Part shown: positions 25,879 to 35,255 of the stretch, in pieces | Layout: each line of letters opens with the position of its first letter | Position numbering within the stretch: the first letter of the stretch is position 1 | From: JBFLVU01 sp037444825 | GTDB lineage: Bacteria; Acidobacteriota; UBA4820; DSQY01 | Direction: 5' to 3' | Assembly (NCBI GenBank): GCA_037444825.1 | Contig: JBBILR010000006.1 | Span: 1-64,000, forward strand | DNA length: 64,000 bases | Notes under the pieces: model-generated | Seen by the model: only the letters and a program-made list of their open reading frames with translations | Database searches by the model: none | Told to the model about the DNA's origin: nothing | Program-made: the position numbers and the translations under genes

Positions 25879-27206
25879 GGGGCCTCCCCCGAGGGAGGGG
25901 CCTTCAGCACCACCTCCGCCCGGAGCCCTCGACCCGGGTGGTTGTGGAGCTCCAGCCGGCCGCCCAGCCGCCGGGCCAGGTCCCGGCAGAGCACCAGCCC
26001 CAGTCCCGTCCCCCCGGCCTTGGTGGTGAGGTAGGGGGTGAAGGGGGCCGACGCCACCTCGGGGGGGAGCCCCCCCGCCGCGTCGGCCACCCACAGCCGG
26101 ACCTCCTCCCCTTCCCGGCGGCCCCCCGCCTCCACGGCCCCGCCCCGCTCCCCCGCCGCCTCCACGGCGTTTCGAAGGAGGTTGAAGAGCAGCTCGTAGA
26201 GGGTCCCCTCCTCCGCCAGGACCTCGAGTTCCTCCTGCACGGCGAGACGAACCTCCACCCGGAGTCCCCGGGCCAGAGGCCCAAGCGCCTCGGCGACCTC
26301 CTCGAGGACCTTCGCCGCCGCCAGCGGAGACCGGGTCAAAGGCTCCTCCCGTCCGAGGTTCTGGAGGCGGGAGACGAGGGCCGCCAACCGGTCCACCTGG
26401 CCCCGGAGGACGGCCACCGCCCGCCTCGCCGTTTCCGAAAGGCCGCCCCCTTCCTCCGAGGCGGCCTCCAGCTCCTGCAGCCAGAGCCGCATGGGGGTCA
26501 GGGGGTTTCGGATCTCGTGGGCGAGGAAGCGCGCCATGCGTTTGTGGGCCTCGAAGCGCTCCCGCTCCAGGGCCGCGGTGAGGTCCATCCAGTGGAGGAG
26601 GACCCGGTTCCCGGAGGCGTGGCGCTGGAGGACGAAGGTGCGGCCCTCCCGCTGGAAGGGTTCCCCGGGCTCTCTCGCCCCCTCCTCGCTGAGCAGGGCC
26701 TTTCCGAGGGCGTTGGCGAAGAGTTCCGTCCCCCTCTCGTCGCAAAGGACGATTCCGTCCGGCATGAGGTCCAGCACCTTTCGGAAGAGTTCCGCCGAAG
26801 TCCGCAGGGTCTTTCGCAGACGCGCCTCCCGCCCGAGCTGTCGGAGGACCACCAGGAGGTACGGAAGGTCCAGGGGCTTTTCCACGAAGTCCAGCGCCCC
26901 CGTCTCCCGCGCCTGCCGGGCCGTTTCCGCCTCCCCGTAGCCGGTCATGACGATGGCCATGAGGTCCTTCTGGACCCGAAGGAGCCGCTTCAGGAGCGAG
27001 AGGCCGTCCATCCCCGGCAGGCGCAGGTCCAGCAGGGCGAGGTCCGGCGGGCGGGCGGCCGCGGCCTCCAGCGCCTTCTCCGGCGTTGGGAACGCCGCCA
27101 CCTCGAAATCCGCGTCCCGGCTCAGCACCCGCTCCAGTTCCAGGAGGGTGGCCGGCTCGTCGTCCACCACGTACAGCAGGAGGGGGGAAGCTTCGTCGTC
27201 TTTCAT
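25866..27206 (-). CDS. Hybrid signalling protein: receiver-PAS-histidine kinase
   Basis: A soluble protein of about 446 residues. An N-terminal receiver domain (LYVVDDEPATLLELE, phospho-acceptor Asp in LALLDLRLPGMDG, Lys in FVEKPLD) is followed by a short PAS-like segment (LDLMPDGIVLCDERGTELF). The HisKA box is MARFLAHEIRNPLTPM, and the ATPase domain has N (LLFNLLRNAVEAA), G1 (VADAAGGLP) and G2 (GGTGLGLVL) boxes. There is no DNA-binding output, so it can accept a phosphate from one kinase and act itself as a kinase. The ATG overlaps the stop of the upstream sensor kinase by 4 bases, making that kinase the obvious partner. Confidence 0.88.
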   Translation of the reverse strand: MKDDEASPLLLYVVDDEPATLLELERVLSRDADFEVAAFPTPEKALEAAAARPPDLALLDLRLPGMDGLSLLKRLLRVQKDLMAIVMTGYGEAETARQARETGALDFVEKPLDLPYLLVVLRQLGREARLRKTLRTSAELFRKVLDLMPDGIVLCDERGTELFANALGKALLSEEGAREPGEPFQREGRTFVLQRHASGNRVLLHWMDLTAALERERFEAHKRMARFLAHEIRNPLTPMRLWLQELEAASEEGGGLSETARRAVAVLRGQVDRLAALVSRLQNLGREEPLTRSPLAAAKVLEEVAEALGPLARGLRVEVRLAVQEELEVLAEEGTLYELLFNLLRNAVEAAGERGGAVEAGGRREGEEVRLWVADAAGGLPPEVASAPFTPYLTTKAGGTGLGLVLCRDLARRLGGRLELHNHPGRGLRAEVVLKAPPSGEAPQSP

Positions 27207-28846
27207 GGCGGGTCCTTCTCCTCTGCGGAAGGCCGGCGGAGGTCCACCCGGGCCTGGGTGCCCCCCTCCTCCCGGGGAAGGAGGGCCACCTTCCCCCCCA
27301 TGCGCCGCACCAGTGCCTCCACGACGTACAGCCCGAGCCCCGTCCCCTGGGCCTTGGTGGTGACGAAGGGTTCGAAGAGGCGGCGGCGGACCTCCGGCGG
27401 GAGACCCGGGCCGTCGTCCTCCACCGTGAGGGAGGCCCGTCCCGGGGTTTCCGCCTCCAAGCGGACGCGAACATTCCCCCCCCCTTGCCGGGCCGCGTCC
27501 ACGGCGTTGAGGAGGAGGTTGAGGGCCACCTGGACCAGCGCCTGGGGGTCGCCCACCACCACGGGGCCTCCGGCCTCGCCGGCGTCCAGGCGCACCCCGG
27601 CGGACTTCGCCGCCGGCCGAACTAGCTCCAGGGCCGGCCCCAGCCAGCGCTCCGGGGGAACGGGCCGGAGGGGGCCGGGCTCCCCTCGGGTGGCGTGGGC
27701 GAAATCGCGAAGGACCTTTCGCGCCGCTTCCAGGTACCCCTTGAGCGTCCGGAGATCCTCGGGAGAGGCCGCCCGTCCTTCCAGAAGGAGCCCGTCCAGG
27801 CGCAAGACCGCGGGGTTGAGGGCGTTGTTCATCTCGTGGGAGAGGGCGGCCCCCAGACGCTCCAGGAGGGCCAGGCGGTGCACCCGGAGGAGTTCCTCCT
27901 GCTGCTCCTGGATTCTCCGGGTCATGCGGTCGAAGACCTCCCCCAGCCGGGCCGGCTCTCCGGAGACGGGGCCTTCGGCGCTCTCCGATCGACGGGCCCA
28001 GCCCTCCATCTTTCGGTGAAGCTCCGCCACCGGCTCCACCACCTCGCGGCGGAGGGCGCCCACCGACCAGCGCCAAGCCGCGGCGAGAAAGAGCAGAAAG
28101 ATCCCCAGCAGGGCCAGCAGGGCGGCGAAGGCGGACCTCAAGGTTCCGTGGAGGCGGCTTTGCAGGCGCAGGAGGGGCAGGCGGTCCATGACGAGGCTGG
28201 CCTCTCCCCAGTGGCGGCTCTCCACGTAGAGGGGCAGGCGCACCACCAGCTGGCGGCCGGAGACCACCACCCGGGTGGGCCTGTCGGGAAGGACCGCCGC
28301 GGGTTCCTCCCCAGCCTGGAGGCTCACGAGCCCCCCGGCCGACCGGAGGACGATGCCTCGGAGGTGCTCCGAAAAGGAGACTCGAGCCATGAGGTCGTCC
28401 TGAAGCCGGGCCGAGACCCGCCGGATCTCCTCCCGGTACACCGCCGCCCGGGCGGCCTCCACCTCCGCGAGGGTCACCTCAAAGCCCCGGGCGCGGGCGG
28501 CTTCCCAGAGGGCCGCATCCGGAAGGCCGAGCCGCCCCCAGACGAAGTCCACGAGCCCTTCCGGCGGTTCCGCGCGCCTCGCCTCCTCCGAAGTCTCCAG
28601 GTAGAGAGCTTCCAGCCGGTGGAGGCGCTTCAGGTCCGGTTCTTCCGAAAGGTCGTACAGGAGCGCCCGGGCGGCGGCCAGCCCTTCGGCCTCGGCGTAG
28701 GCCTCCGCCTCCAGACCAACCCTTCGCGCTTGGCGCTGCCAGACGACGGTCCAGAGAAGAAGGACGGCGGCCACCGCCGCCGCCAGGACCCACACGGCCC
28801 TCAAAACGGTGCGCCGGAGCCTCTCGGTGAGCCCCCCGGCCGTCAT
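27203..28846 (-). CDS. Membrane sensor histidine kinase
   Basis: About 547 residues. TM1 is at about residues 15-36, followed by a periplasmic sensor of about 200 residues, TM2 near 235-260 and a HAMP-like linker. The HisKA motif is LSHEMNNALNP and the ATPase boxes are LLLNAVDAA, VEDDGPGLP and GTGLGLYVVEA. It is sandwiched by 4-base overlaps between a binding-protein-like lipoprotein and the receiver-kinase, which strongly suggests a single pathway. The ligand is unknown. Confidence 0.9.
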   Translation of the reverse strand: MTAGGLTERLRRTVLRAVWVLAAAVAAVLLLWTVVWQRQARRVGLEAEAYAEAEGLAAARALLYDLSEEPDLKRLHRLEALYLETSEEARRAEPPEGLVDFVWGRLGLPDAALWEAARARGFEVTLAEVEAARAAVYREEIRRVSARLQDDLMARVSFSEHLRGIVLRSAGGLVSLQAGEEPAAVLPDRPTRVVVSGRQLVVRLPLYVESRHWGEASLVMDRLPLLRLQSRLHGTLRSAFAALLALLGIFLLFLAAAWRWSVGALRREVVEPVAELHRKMEGWARRSESAEGPVSGEPARLGEVFDRMTRRIQEQQEELLRVHRLALLERLGAALSHEMNNALNPAVLRLDGLLLEGRAASPEDLRTLKGYLEAARKVLRDFAHATRGEPGPLRPVPPERWLGPALELVRPAAKSAGVRLDAGEAGGPVVVGDPQALVQVALNLLLNAVDAARQGGGNVRVRLEAETPGRASLTVEDDGPGLPPEVRRRLFEPFVTTKAQGTGLGLYVVEALVRRMGGKVALLPREEGGTQARVDLRRPSAEEKDPP

Positions 28847-29982
28847 GGAGCGCCTCTCCCCTCCGTCGCCAGGCGCGCCCGCGCCCTCCTCAAGGCCTGC
28901 TCGGGGGCGATGCCCGCCTCCACGGCGTCGGCCACGGCCTCATTCAGGACCTCCATCTCGAAGGCCTCCAGGGGCAAGGGCCGGAACCGCGTTTCGAGGA
29001 GGGCCGCGGCCCCGGGGGAGAGGGGGGACTTCGCGGCCTTTCCCACCGAAGCGAAGCCGGCCCTTCGCAGGGCCTCTTCCAGGGCCCTTTGCCGGCGCGG
29101 GGTGAGAAGACGCCGAGCCTCTGTCGCCGCCCCCTGCGGCCAGACCAGGGTCCAGCCGCCGAAGGGGGTGACGGCCCGGCGGCCCCGGTGGGGAAGGGGA
29201 AGCGCCATCCAGCCGCTCCCGGGACCCCCGCGTCCTTGGAGAAGGGCGTCGGCCTCGGAAGCCCAGCAAAAAAGGCCGGGAGCCTCTCCCCGCTCCAGGG
29301 CGGCCTCCGCCTCCCCCGCCGTCCACGGCGCCCCCACACCGTGGCGCTGAAGAAAGGCCACGGCCCGAAGGGCGGGGCCCTCCGGGAGGAAGGCCCCGCT
29401 CTCCTCCTCTCCCGCTTCGCTCCAGGCGAGGGAGAGGAGCAAGACGGCGGGAGGCAGCGTGCTCAGCAGCCGCACGGGAGCCTTTTGCTCCCGAGAGGCC
29501 CTTTCCAGCCTTCCTTCGAACTCCGCTAGGTTTTCCGCCGGCGGCCCCTTTCCCCGGCCGGACAGGAAGCCTTCCCGGAGAAGGAGGACCGGCCCGTCGC
29601 ACGAAAGGGGAAGCCCCGCCCAGTGGGGTTCCGGGCCCGCGCGAAGCGCCTCCCGAAGGTCCTCCCTCCAGGAGGAACCGTCGGCGGGGATTTCCGCCAG
29701 CCAGGGCCGGAGGAGCGGAAGGGAGGTGGCCCGCACGGCGTAGGCGTCGTAGGCCGTGGACGCGGAGGAGAGCAGGAGAACCTCCAGGTCCCGGGCCCTG
29801 TCGGAAGGCCTCAAGGGGACGGCCCGAAGGGGCAGGCCCGCCTCCCGGAAAGCGGCCTCCAGCCGCGGGGCCAAAGGTTGGGGAACGGCCACCCGGCCCT
29901 CTTCCAGGCTTTCGGGGGCGGGTGCGGCGCAGGCCAGCGCCCCCATCCAGAGAAAAAGGAGAAAACACCGGCACCGTCCCAT
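28843..29982 (-). CDS. Putative solute-binding lipoprotein (extracellular solute-binding fold)
   Basis: About 379 residues. The N-terminus is a signal ending in MGALAC, an acceptable though imperfect lipobox. The body resembles family 1 extracellular solute-binding proteins (LEVLLLSSASTAYDAYAV, GLPLSCDGPVLLLREGFLSG, RAVAFLQRHGVGAPWTAGEAEAAL, VTPFGGWTLVWPQGA), which bind sugars or other solutes. No permease genes are nearby; the next two genes encode a sensor kinase and a receiver-kinase. It may therefore be the ligand-binding half of that sensor. The ATG at 29982 has no ribosome site but a -10-like TACGAT exactly 6 bases upstream, which suggests a leaderless message. Confidence 0.65.
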   Translation of the reverse strand: MGRCRCFLLFLWMGALACAAPAPESLEEGRVAVPQPLAPRLEAAFREAGLPLRAVPLRPSDRARDLEVLLLSSASTAYDAYAVRATSLPLLRPWLAEIPADGSSWREDLREALRAGPEPHWAGLPLSCDGPVLLLREGFLSGRGKGPPAENLAEFEGRLERASREQKAPVRLLSTLPPAVLLLSLAWSEAGEEESGAFLPEGPALRAVAFLQRHGVGAPWTAGEAEAALERGEAPGLFCWASEADALLQGRGGPGSGWMALPLPHRGRRAVTPFGGWTLVWPQGAATEARRLLTPRRQRALEEALRRAGFASVGKAAKSPLSPGAAALLETRFRPLPLEAFEMEVLNEAVADAVEAGIAPEQALRRARARLATEGRGAP

Positions 29983-29988
29983 GGACCC

Positions 29989-29994
29989 ATCGTA
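29989..29994 (-). promoter_or_regulatory. -10 box, probable leaderless start of the binding-lipoprotein operon
   Basis: TACGAT on the minus strand, followed by six bases (GGGTCC) and then the ATG at 29982. A transcript starting 6-7 bases after the box would begin at the start codon. No good -35 is seen. The stretch upstream is the U-tract of the PKD-gene terminator. Confidence 0.4.
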
Positions 29995-30006
29995 GCAAAG
30001 CGGGCG

Positions 30007-30038
30007 GAAAAAAAAGAGGGCGGGCCGAAGCCCGCCCT
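30007..30038 (-). terminator. Rho-independent terminator of the PKD-protein gene
   Basis: AGGGCGGGC (30017-30025), loop CGAA, GCCCGCCCT (30030-30038): a perfect 9-bp GC stem with a stable tetraloop (TTCG on the minus strand), followed on that strand by an eight-T run. It lies 24 bases after the TAA of the giant gene and is the clearest terminator in the window. Confidence 0.93.
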
Positions 30039-30061
30039 CCGATCCGGTCAACCCGGGAAGG

Positions 30062-33000
30062 TTACCGGGTGAACATGTAGGTGTTGGAGACGCCGCCGTC
30101 GGGGTTGGTGACCACGATGGGCACCGGGACGCCCTTGGGGCAGAGGCTCTTGGCGTTGAGCAGCTTGATCTTGCCGCTGTTCACGAAGTTGACCGTGACG
30201 CCCGTCCCGTTGACGGTGGCCGTGCAGCCGGGCTGGAAGTTGGTCCCGAAGAGGACGATCCGGAAGGGATCGGTCAGCTTCTTGGAGGCCAGGATCTGCG
30301 GAGGCACGGGATTCACCACCACGGTGAGGTTGACGGTAGCCACGTTGCTGGAGAGCTGGGTGTCGGTGACCGTCAGCACCACGTTCTTGGTGCCCAGCGA
30401 GGTGTAGGTGTGGTTGATGGTGGCGCCGGTGCCGGTGGTGGAGTCGCCGAAGTTCCAGCTGTAGGTGTAGGTGCCGCTGCCGCCGGAGGCGAGCGCCGTG
30501 AAGGCCACCGAGTTGCCGATGATGACCGGGTTGGGCGAGGCCGAGGCCGAGGCGGTCACGGGGCTGTAGACGCGGATCACGATGTCGTTGCTGTCGGCGA
30601 AGTTCGTCGCGGTGTCGGTGACGCGCACGCGGGCGAAGTAGACGCCGGGGGTGAGGTACTGGTGGGAGGGGGCGGGGCCGGTGCCCACGCCGCCGTCGCC
30701 GAAGTTCCAGGCGTAGGTGTAGGTGCCCGTTCCGCCGGTCACGGTGGTGCTGAAGCTCACGGTGCCGCCGGTGAGGATCGTGGTGGGCGAGCCGGACGCC
30801 GTGACGTTCAGCGGGTTGTACACGGTGATGGTGATGTTGGCGGTGGCGTGCTGCGGCCCGCCGGCGGCGGCCGGGTAGGAGTCGGTCACCTGGAGGCTCA
30901 CGTTGTACACGCCGGGGGCGGTGTAGGTGTGGATGGGGTTCTGTGCCGTGCTGGTGGTGCTGTCCCCGAAGTTCCACGCGAAGGTGTACGGGGGCACGCC
31001 GCCCTGGGGCACGGAGGAGAAGTTCACGGTGAGCGGGGCGAGGCCCGAGGTGCCGATGACGCCGTTGATGAGGGTCTGGGTGGTCACGGTGAGGGCCGGC
31101 GTGTCGAGGACCTGGACCGTCACGGTGTTGGAGGCCAGGCCGGGGCTGGGGGTGCAGACGTCGGTGAGGTTGCACACCACCGTCCACGTGCCGGTCTTCT
31201 CGAAGGTGTAGGTGAACTGGTAGGGCGAGGTGGCGTTCGGCACCGTCTGCGTCACCACCTCGGGAACGGGTAGGAAGTTCCCGTCCTTGTCCTTGATGCG
31301 GGTCAGCGTGTAGGTCAGCGTGATGGGCGCGCTGCCGTTGTTCCACGTGGTGGTGAAGGTGTCGTCGAGCGGGATGTAGTCCGACGTGGAGGTGGGAACG
31401 ATGGTGAGGTTCGAAGCCGCCACGTCCACCTGCACCGTGCCGGTGGCGATGGTGCAGACGTAGGGGTTGTAGATGGTGGAGCGGGCCTGCAGGGTCCAGG
31501 TGTAGGTCCCCGGGTTAATAAAGGTGTGGCTCGGGGTGGCCGAAGCGCTCCAGCCGGTGTCCCAGCCGTCGGTGGCCGTCCAGCGGAGCTCGAAGGCGTC
31601 GCCGGGCTGGCCGCCGCCGTGGACGCTGGAGGTGAAGTTGACCGTGAGGGGCGAGCAACCCACCGTCGGGGAGGCCGAGGCGGTGCCGGTGAAGGGGTCC
31701 ACCACCGAGAGGTGGAAGATCACGTTGGCGGTGTTGTGGTTCGTGGTGCAGTTGGGCAGGGCGCTGTCCACCACCGTCAGCTGCGCGTCGTACTCGCCGG
31801 AGGCGGCGTAGGTGTGGGTGATGGGGCCGGGGGTGGTGAAGGGCCCGGCGCTGGAGCCGTCCCCGAAGTTCCAGACGTAGGTGTAGCCGGGGATGCCGCC
31901 GGAGACGCTGGCCGAGGCGTTGAAGGTCACGGTGCGGGAGCCGCAGGCCTGGGACCAGGAGGGGGCGGTCACCGTGAGCGGGTTGTAGATGGTGAACTTC
32001 ACGGTCCTCGTGAGGACGGTGTCGTTCACGCAGAAGCCGGTGTCGGTGAGCGTCAGCGTGGCGGTGAAGGTCCGGTAGGATTCGCCGACGCTGAGGTAGA
32101 AGTTCTCGTTGAAGGTCGGGATGGGCGCCGGGGAGACCACGGAGCCGCTGAAGGTGTCGGGGTCGTCGCCCGCGAAGTTGTTGTCGTAGGTCCAGGTGTA
32201 GTTCACGGTGTGGCCGGCGTAGGCCGTGTAGGTCGCGTCGAGGGCCACGGACAGCGGGTTCACACCGAAGTTCGGGATCTGCACGCCGAAGGCGTCGCCC
32301 TGGTTGCAGTAGAAGCCGTTCACCGTCACCGCCGCCGTGGGCTCGGGCACCACGTTGAAGGGGCCGTAGGTCGTGGTGTTGGTCACGGCGCAGTTGCCGC
32401 TGTCGGTGGCGTAGAAGGTGGCGGTGTAGGTGCCGGCGGCGGCGTAGGCGTGGGTGAAGACGCCGGTGGAGTTGGTGGCCGTCGCGCCGTCGCCGAAGTC
32501 CACCGAGTAGAGGTACGGGGCCAGGCCGCCCGTGGGCGTCACGGTGAAGGTGATGGTCTCGCCGATGTGGAGGTCGCAGCCGGAAGCCGGGTTGGGGCTG
32601 GCCGTCACGGTGATGCCCGTGAACTGCGGGTAGATGGCCTGGGGGAACTGGACGATGGTGGTGTGGGAGTCGCCGTCGAAGACCGTGACGGTCACCGTGT
32701 AGTTGCCGGCGAGGGCGTAGGTGTGGAGGGTGTTGAAGAGGATGGGCCACCCCAGGCCGGCGAAGGTTCCAGCCGGGAAGTTCTGAACCGGGGAGCCGTC
32801 GCCGAAGTCCACCATGGCCCAGGCCGCGCTGTCACTCTTCAGGCCGGAGTTGCTGTCGAAGGTGATGCCGAAGTTGGTCGGCACGCCCGTGGGGCCGGGG
32901 TTGCAGACCGAGGAGACGGTGGCGGCCATGAAGCCGTTGTAGTTCACCACCGTGAAGCCCGTGGCCGTGTGGCCGGAGCAGTCGGTGACCGTCACCTGGC

Positions 33001-34918
33001 CCTTGAAGGTTCCGTTGTAGGGGAAGGTGATCACCGGCATGGCCAGGGTGCTGGTGGTGATGGTGGCCCCCGTCTGGACGTCGGTGAAGACCCAGGCGTA
33101 GGTGTAGCCGTCCGGGGTGGCGCAGTTGGGGATCCCGCCCGTGGCGTTGGCGTCGAACTGGAACTGGGAGCCCGAGCCGACGATGGTGGCCGTGGGGTCC
33201 ACCACCAGGTTGCCGTAGACGTCCACGGTCATCGTCTTGACGGTCTGGACGGTGCAGCCGCCCGCGGCGTTCGTGTCGGTGACGGTGAGCTGGACCGTGT
33301 AGGTCCCCGCCGCCGGGTAGAGGAAGGTCGGGTTGGCCTGGGTGCTCGTGTAGGTTCCAGGCGGGCCGAGGACACCGGTGGAATCGAAGTCCCACAGGTA
33401 GGTCACGGTGCCCGTGGCGCCCGAAACGGTGCTCGTGAAGGCGATGACCGTCCCGTACTGGGCGGGGTTGGGGGTGGCGTCGATCATGACCCCGGGGGTC
33501 ACGGTGTAGTCGGGGTTCAGGATGTCCACCCGGTTGAGGAGGCCGTCCCAGACGGTGAGCATGGCGTCGTAGCAGCCGTCAGCCGTGGGGGCGCCCTGGA
33601 TCGCCACGGTGGGGGTCCCGGGGGTGTTGTCCACCACCACCGAGAGGCCGGGGGGCAGGGAGCCCGCGGTGATGCAGGCCATCCAGTTCTTGGGGTTCTG
33701 GAAGGTGGTGAAGGTCACGGCGTCGTTCACCGCCGTTCCCACCTCGATGGGCGTGGTGGGGGTGAAGGCGGCGGTGAAGGGGGTCAGCGTGACGCGGTAG
33801 ACGTTCCCGGTGCCGCTGGCGCCGGTGGTGCCGGCGTAGAGGATCTGGTTCGTGGCGTCGAAAGCCAGGGCGTTGACGCGGAGGTCCCCGAGGTCGCCGG
33901 CGCCGTAGCCGTCGTTGATGGCGTAGAGGTCGTACCCCGTGCAGCCGACCAGGTAAAAGTCGTAGCGGTAGACACCCTGGCCGTCGGTGGCGGCGAAGAG
34001 GCCGTTGTTCCCGCCGACGTAGAGGAGGTCGGTCACCGGCGTGGTGATGGCCGGGGAGGCGGCCAGCGCCTGCCAGGAGGCGCCGTAGTTGAAGGAGGAC
34101 TGGACCCCGCTGGCCTGGGTGCCGATCCACAGCCAGTCGGCGGCACCCCGGTAAAACTCCACCGCGTAAATGTACGGGTCGGCGGTGTACGCCGTGGTCC
34201 AGGTCCAGACGCCGGTGGTCCAGTTCTCAACGCCCTTGATGAGGCCGCCGCCGTCGGTGGCGATGAAGAGCATCCGGGGGTCGGCAACGCCGGTGCCCGG
34301 CTTGAAGGCGATGTCCCAGGCGTAGTACATGGCCGGGGTGGCGGGGGCGCCGTTCACGAGGTCGCTGAAGGGGTCGAAGACGTGGGTGAAGGCCGTCCCG
34401 TTGTACTTCCAGACGCCGCCGCCCCAGGTGGCGAAGTAGAGGTCGTGGGGAAGGGTGCCGGTGATGCTCCCGGGGTCGATGGCCAGGGCCTGCACGTGCT
34501 GGTTGATGGAGGGGTCCCCGCAGGTGTCGTTGGTGGGCGGGTTCACCCCGTCGTAGACGTACAGGCCGCTGTTCCAGGTTCCCGTATAGCCGTAGGCGCC
34601 GTCCCACAGAATCGCCGTGAAGTCGTCGCCGGGGCCGGCGAAGGGCGGGCAGGGCGTCATGACGTACTGGGTGTACGTGGCGCCGTTATCCAAGCTGTAG
34701 TAGGGGTAGCCCAGGTTCCCGCCGGGGTACCCGCCGCCGGCGGTGGCCGCCGAAACCAGGCCCGCCCCGTTCACCCCGAGGGCCTGCACCGGCGTGTTGA
34801 AGCTCGCCGGCGTGGTCTGCTTGGACCACTGGTTCTGGGCGAGGGCCGGAACCGCGAGCGCCAGCAGGGCGACCACGAGGCCGATCCCCACGAGCCGCGT
34901 TCTCAACGTTTTGTGCAT
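30062..34918 (-). CDS. Giant secreted protein with about eleven PKD/Ig-like domains
   Basis: About 1,618 residues. A signal peptide (LVGIGLVVALLALAVPALAQ) is followed by a ~360-residue region with repeated W-G and Y-G strand motifs resembling a beta-propeller of the sialidase/Vps10 kind (ILWDGAYGYTGTWNSGLYVY, FATWGGGVWKYNG, WLWIGTQASGVQSSFNYG). After that come about eleven PKD-like units, each ending in a variant of YTVTLTVTDT and several with the WNFGDG core. The last ~80 residues look like an IPT/TIG domain (PPQILASKKLTDPF ... FGTNFQPGC). There is no C-terminal sorting signal or transmembrane anchor. The ATG at 34918 has AGGAGG at ideal spacing; a TTG 6 bases upstream is less likely. An adhesive or structural surface role is inference. 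Confidence 0.85.
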   Translation of the reverse strand: MHKTLRTRLVGIGLVVALLALAVPALAQNQWSKQTTPASFNTPVQALGVNGAGLVSAATAGGGYPGGNLGYPYYSLDNGATYTQYVMTPCPPFAGPGDDFTAILWDGAYGYTGTWNSGLYVYDGVNPPTNDTCGDPSINQHVQALAIDPGSITGTLPHDLYFATWGGGVWKYNGTAFTHVFDPFSDLVNGAPATPAMYYAWDIAFKPGTGVADPRMLFIATDGGGLIKGVENWTTGVWTWTTAYTADPYIYAVEFYRGAADWLWIGTQASGVQSSFNYGASWQALAASPAITTPVTDLLYVGGNNGLFAATDGQGVYRYDFYLVGCTGYDLYAINDGYGAGDLGDLRVNALAFDATNQILYAGTTGASGTGNVYRVTLTPFTAAFTPTTPIEVGTAVNDAVTFTTFQNPKNWMACITAGSLPPGLSVVVDNTPGTPTVAIQGAPTADGCYDAMLTVWDGLLNRVDILNPDYTVTPGVMIDATPNPAQYGTVIAFTSTVSGATGTVTYLWDFDSTGVLGPPGTYTSTQANPTFLYPAAGTYTVQLTVTDTNAAGGCTVQTVKTMTVDVYGNLVVDPTATIVGSGSQFQFDANATGGIPNCATPDGYTYAWVFTDVQTGATITTSTLAMPVITFPYNGTFKGQVTVTDCSGHTATGFTVVNYNGFMAATVSSVCNPGPTGVPTNFGITFDSNSGLKSDSAAWAMVDFGDGSPVQNFPAGTFAGLGWPILFNTLHTYALAGNYTVTVTVFDGDSHTTIVQFPQAIYPQFTGITVTASPNPASGCDLHIGETITFTVTPTGGLAPYLYSVDFGDGATATNSTGVFTHAYAAAGTYTATFYATDSGNCAVTNTTTYGPFNVVPEPTAAVTVNGFYCNQGDAFGVQIPNFGVNPLSVALDATYTAYAGHTVNYTWTYDNNFAGDDPDTFSGSVVSPAPIPTFNENFYLSVGESYRTFTATLTLTDTGFCVNDTVLTRTVKFTIYNPLTVTAPSWSQACGSRTVTFNASASVSGGIPGYTYVWNFGDGSSAGPFTTPGPITHTYAASGEYDAQLTVVDSALPNCTTNHNTANVIFHLSVVDPFTGTASASPTVGCSPLTVNFTSSVHGGGQPGDAFELRWTATDGWDTGWSASATPSHTFINPGTYTWTLQARSTIYNPYVCTIATGTVQVDVAASNLTIVPTSTSDYIPLDDTFTTTWNNGSAPITLTYTLTRIKDKDGNFLPVPEVVTQTVPNATSPYQFTYTFEKTGTWTVVCNLTDVCTPSPGLASNTVTVQVLDTPALTVTTQTLINGVIGTSGLAPLTVNFSSVPQGGVPPYTFAWNFGDSTTSTAQNPIHTYTAPGVYNVSLQVTDSYPAAAGGPQHATANITITVYNPLNVTASGSPTTILTGGTVSFSTTVTGGTGTYTYAWNFGDGGVGTGPAPSHQYLTPGVYFARVRVTDTATNFADSNDIVIRVYSPVTASASASPNPVIIGNSVAFTALASGGSGTYTYSWNFGDSTTGTGATINHTYTSLGTKNVVLTVTDTQLSSNVATVNLTVVVNPVPPQILASKKLTDPFRIVLFGTNFQPGCTATVNGTGVTVNFVNSGKIKLLNAKSLCPKGVPVPIVVTNPDGGVSNTYMFTR

Positions 34919-35114
34919 CCTCAACCTCCTATTCCATCACTCAAGCGCTTCAACCACATGGGGTATCGTGTCGAGCCCACCGAGCGCGGATCACCCCTCG
35001 GGGACGGCCAGCGGCCGCTCCGCCTCCCTTCCGTCCGGGATAGGTTCGTTTTCATTTCGCTCCGCCCTCCGAGTCCTTTCCTCGCCGGGTGGCCGGCGAA
35101 AAACAGGATGCCCC

Positions 35115-35144
35115 AGGATACCGGAGGCATCCGGGCGCCGTCAA
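35115..35144 (-). promoter_or_regulatory. Candidate proximal promoter of the PKD gene
   Basis: TTGACG (35144-35139) and TATCCT (35120-35115) on the minus strand with an 18-base spacer. It would start transcription about 190 bases before the ATG. Confidence 0.45.
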
Positions 35145-35227
35145 GACCCGGCGCCGCCGAAACCGTCCCCCCTCGATTCACGGTCCATCCACGCCTCGGC
35201 CTTTTCCCCTTTCCCTGTTCGGGGGGA

Positions 35228-35255
35228 AGTCTAGCAGACCGTTCCGTGCTGTCAA
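35228..35255 (-). promoter_or_regulatory. Candidate middle promoter of the PKD gene
   Basis: A perfect -35 TTGACA (35255-35250) and TAGACT (35233-35228) on the minus strand, spacer 16. It lies about 310 bases upstream of the ATG. Confidence 0.55.
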
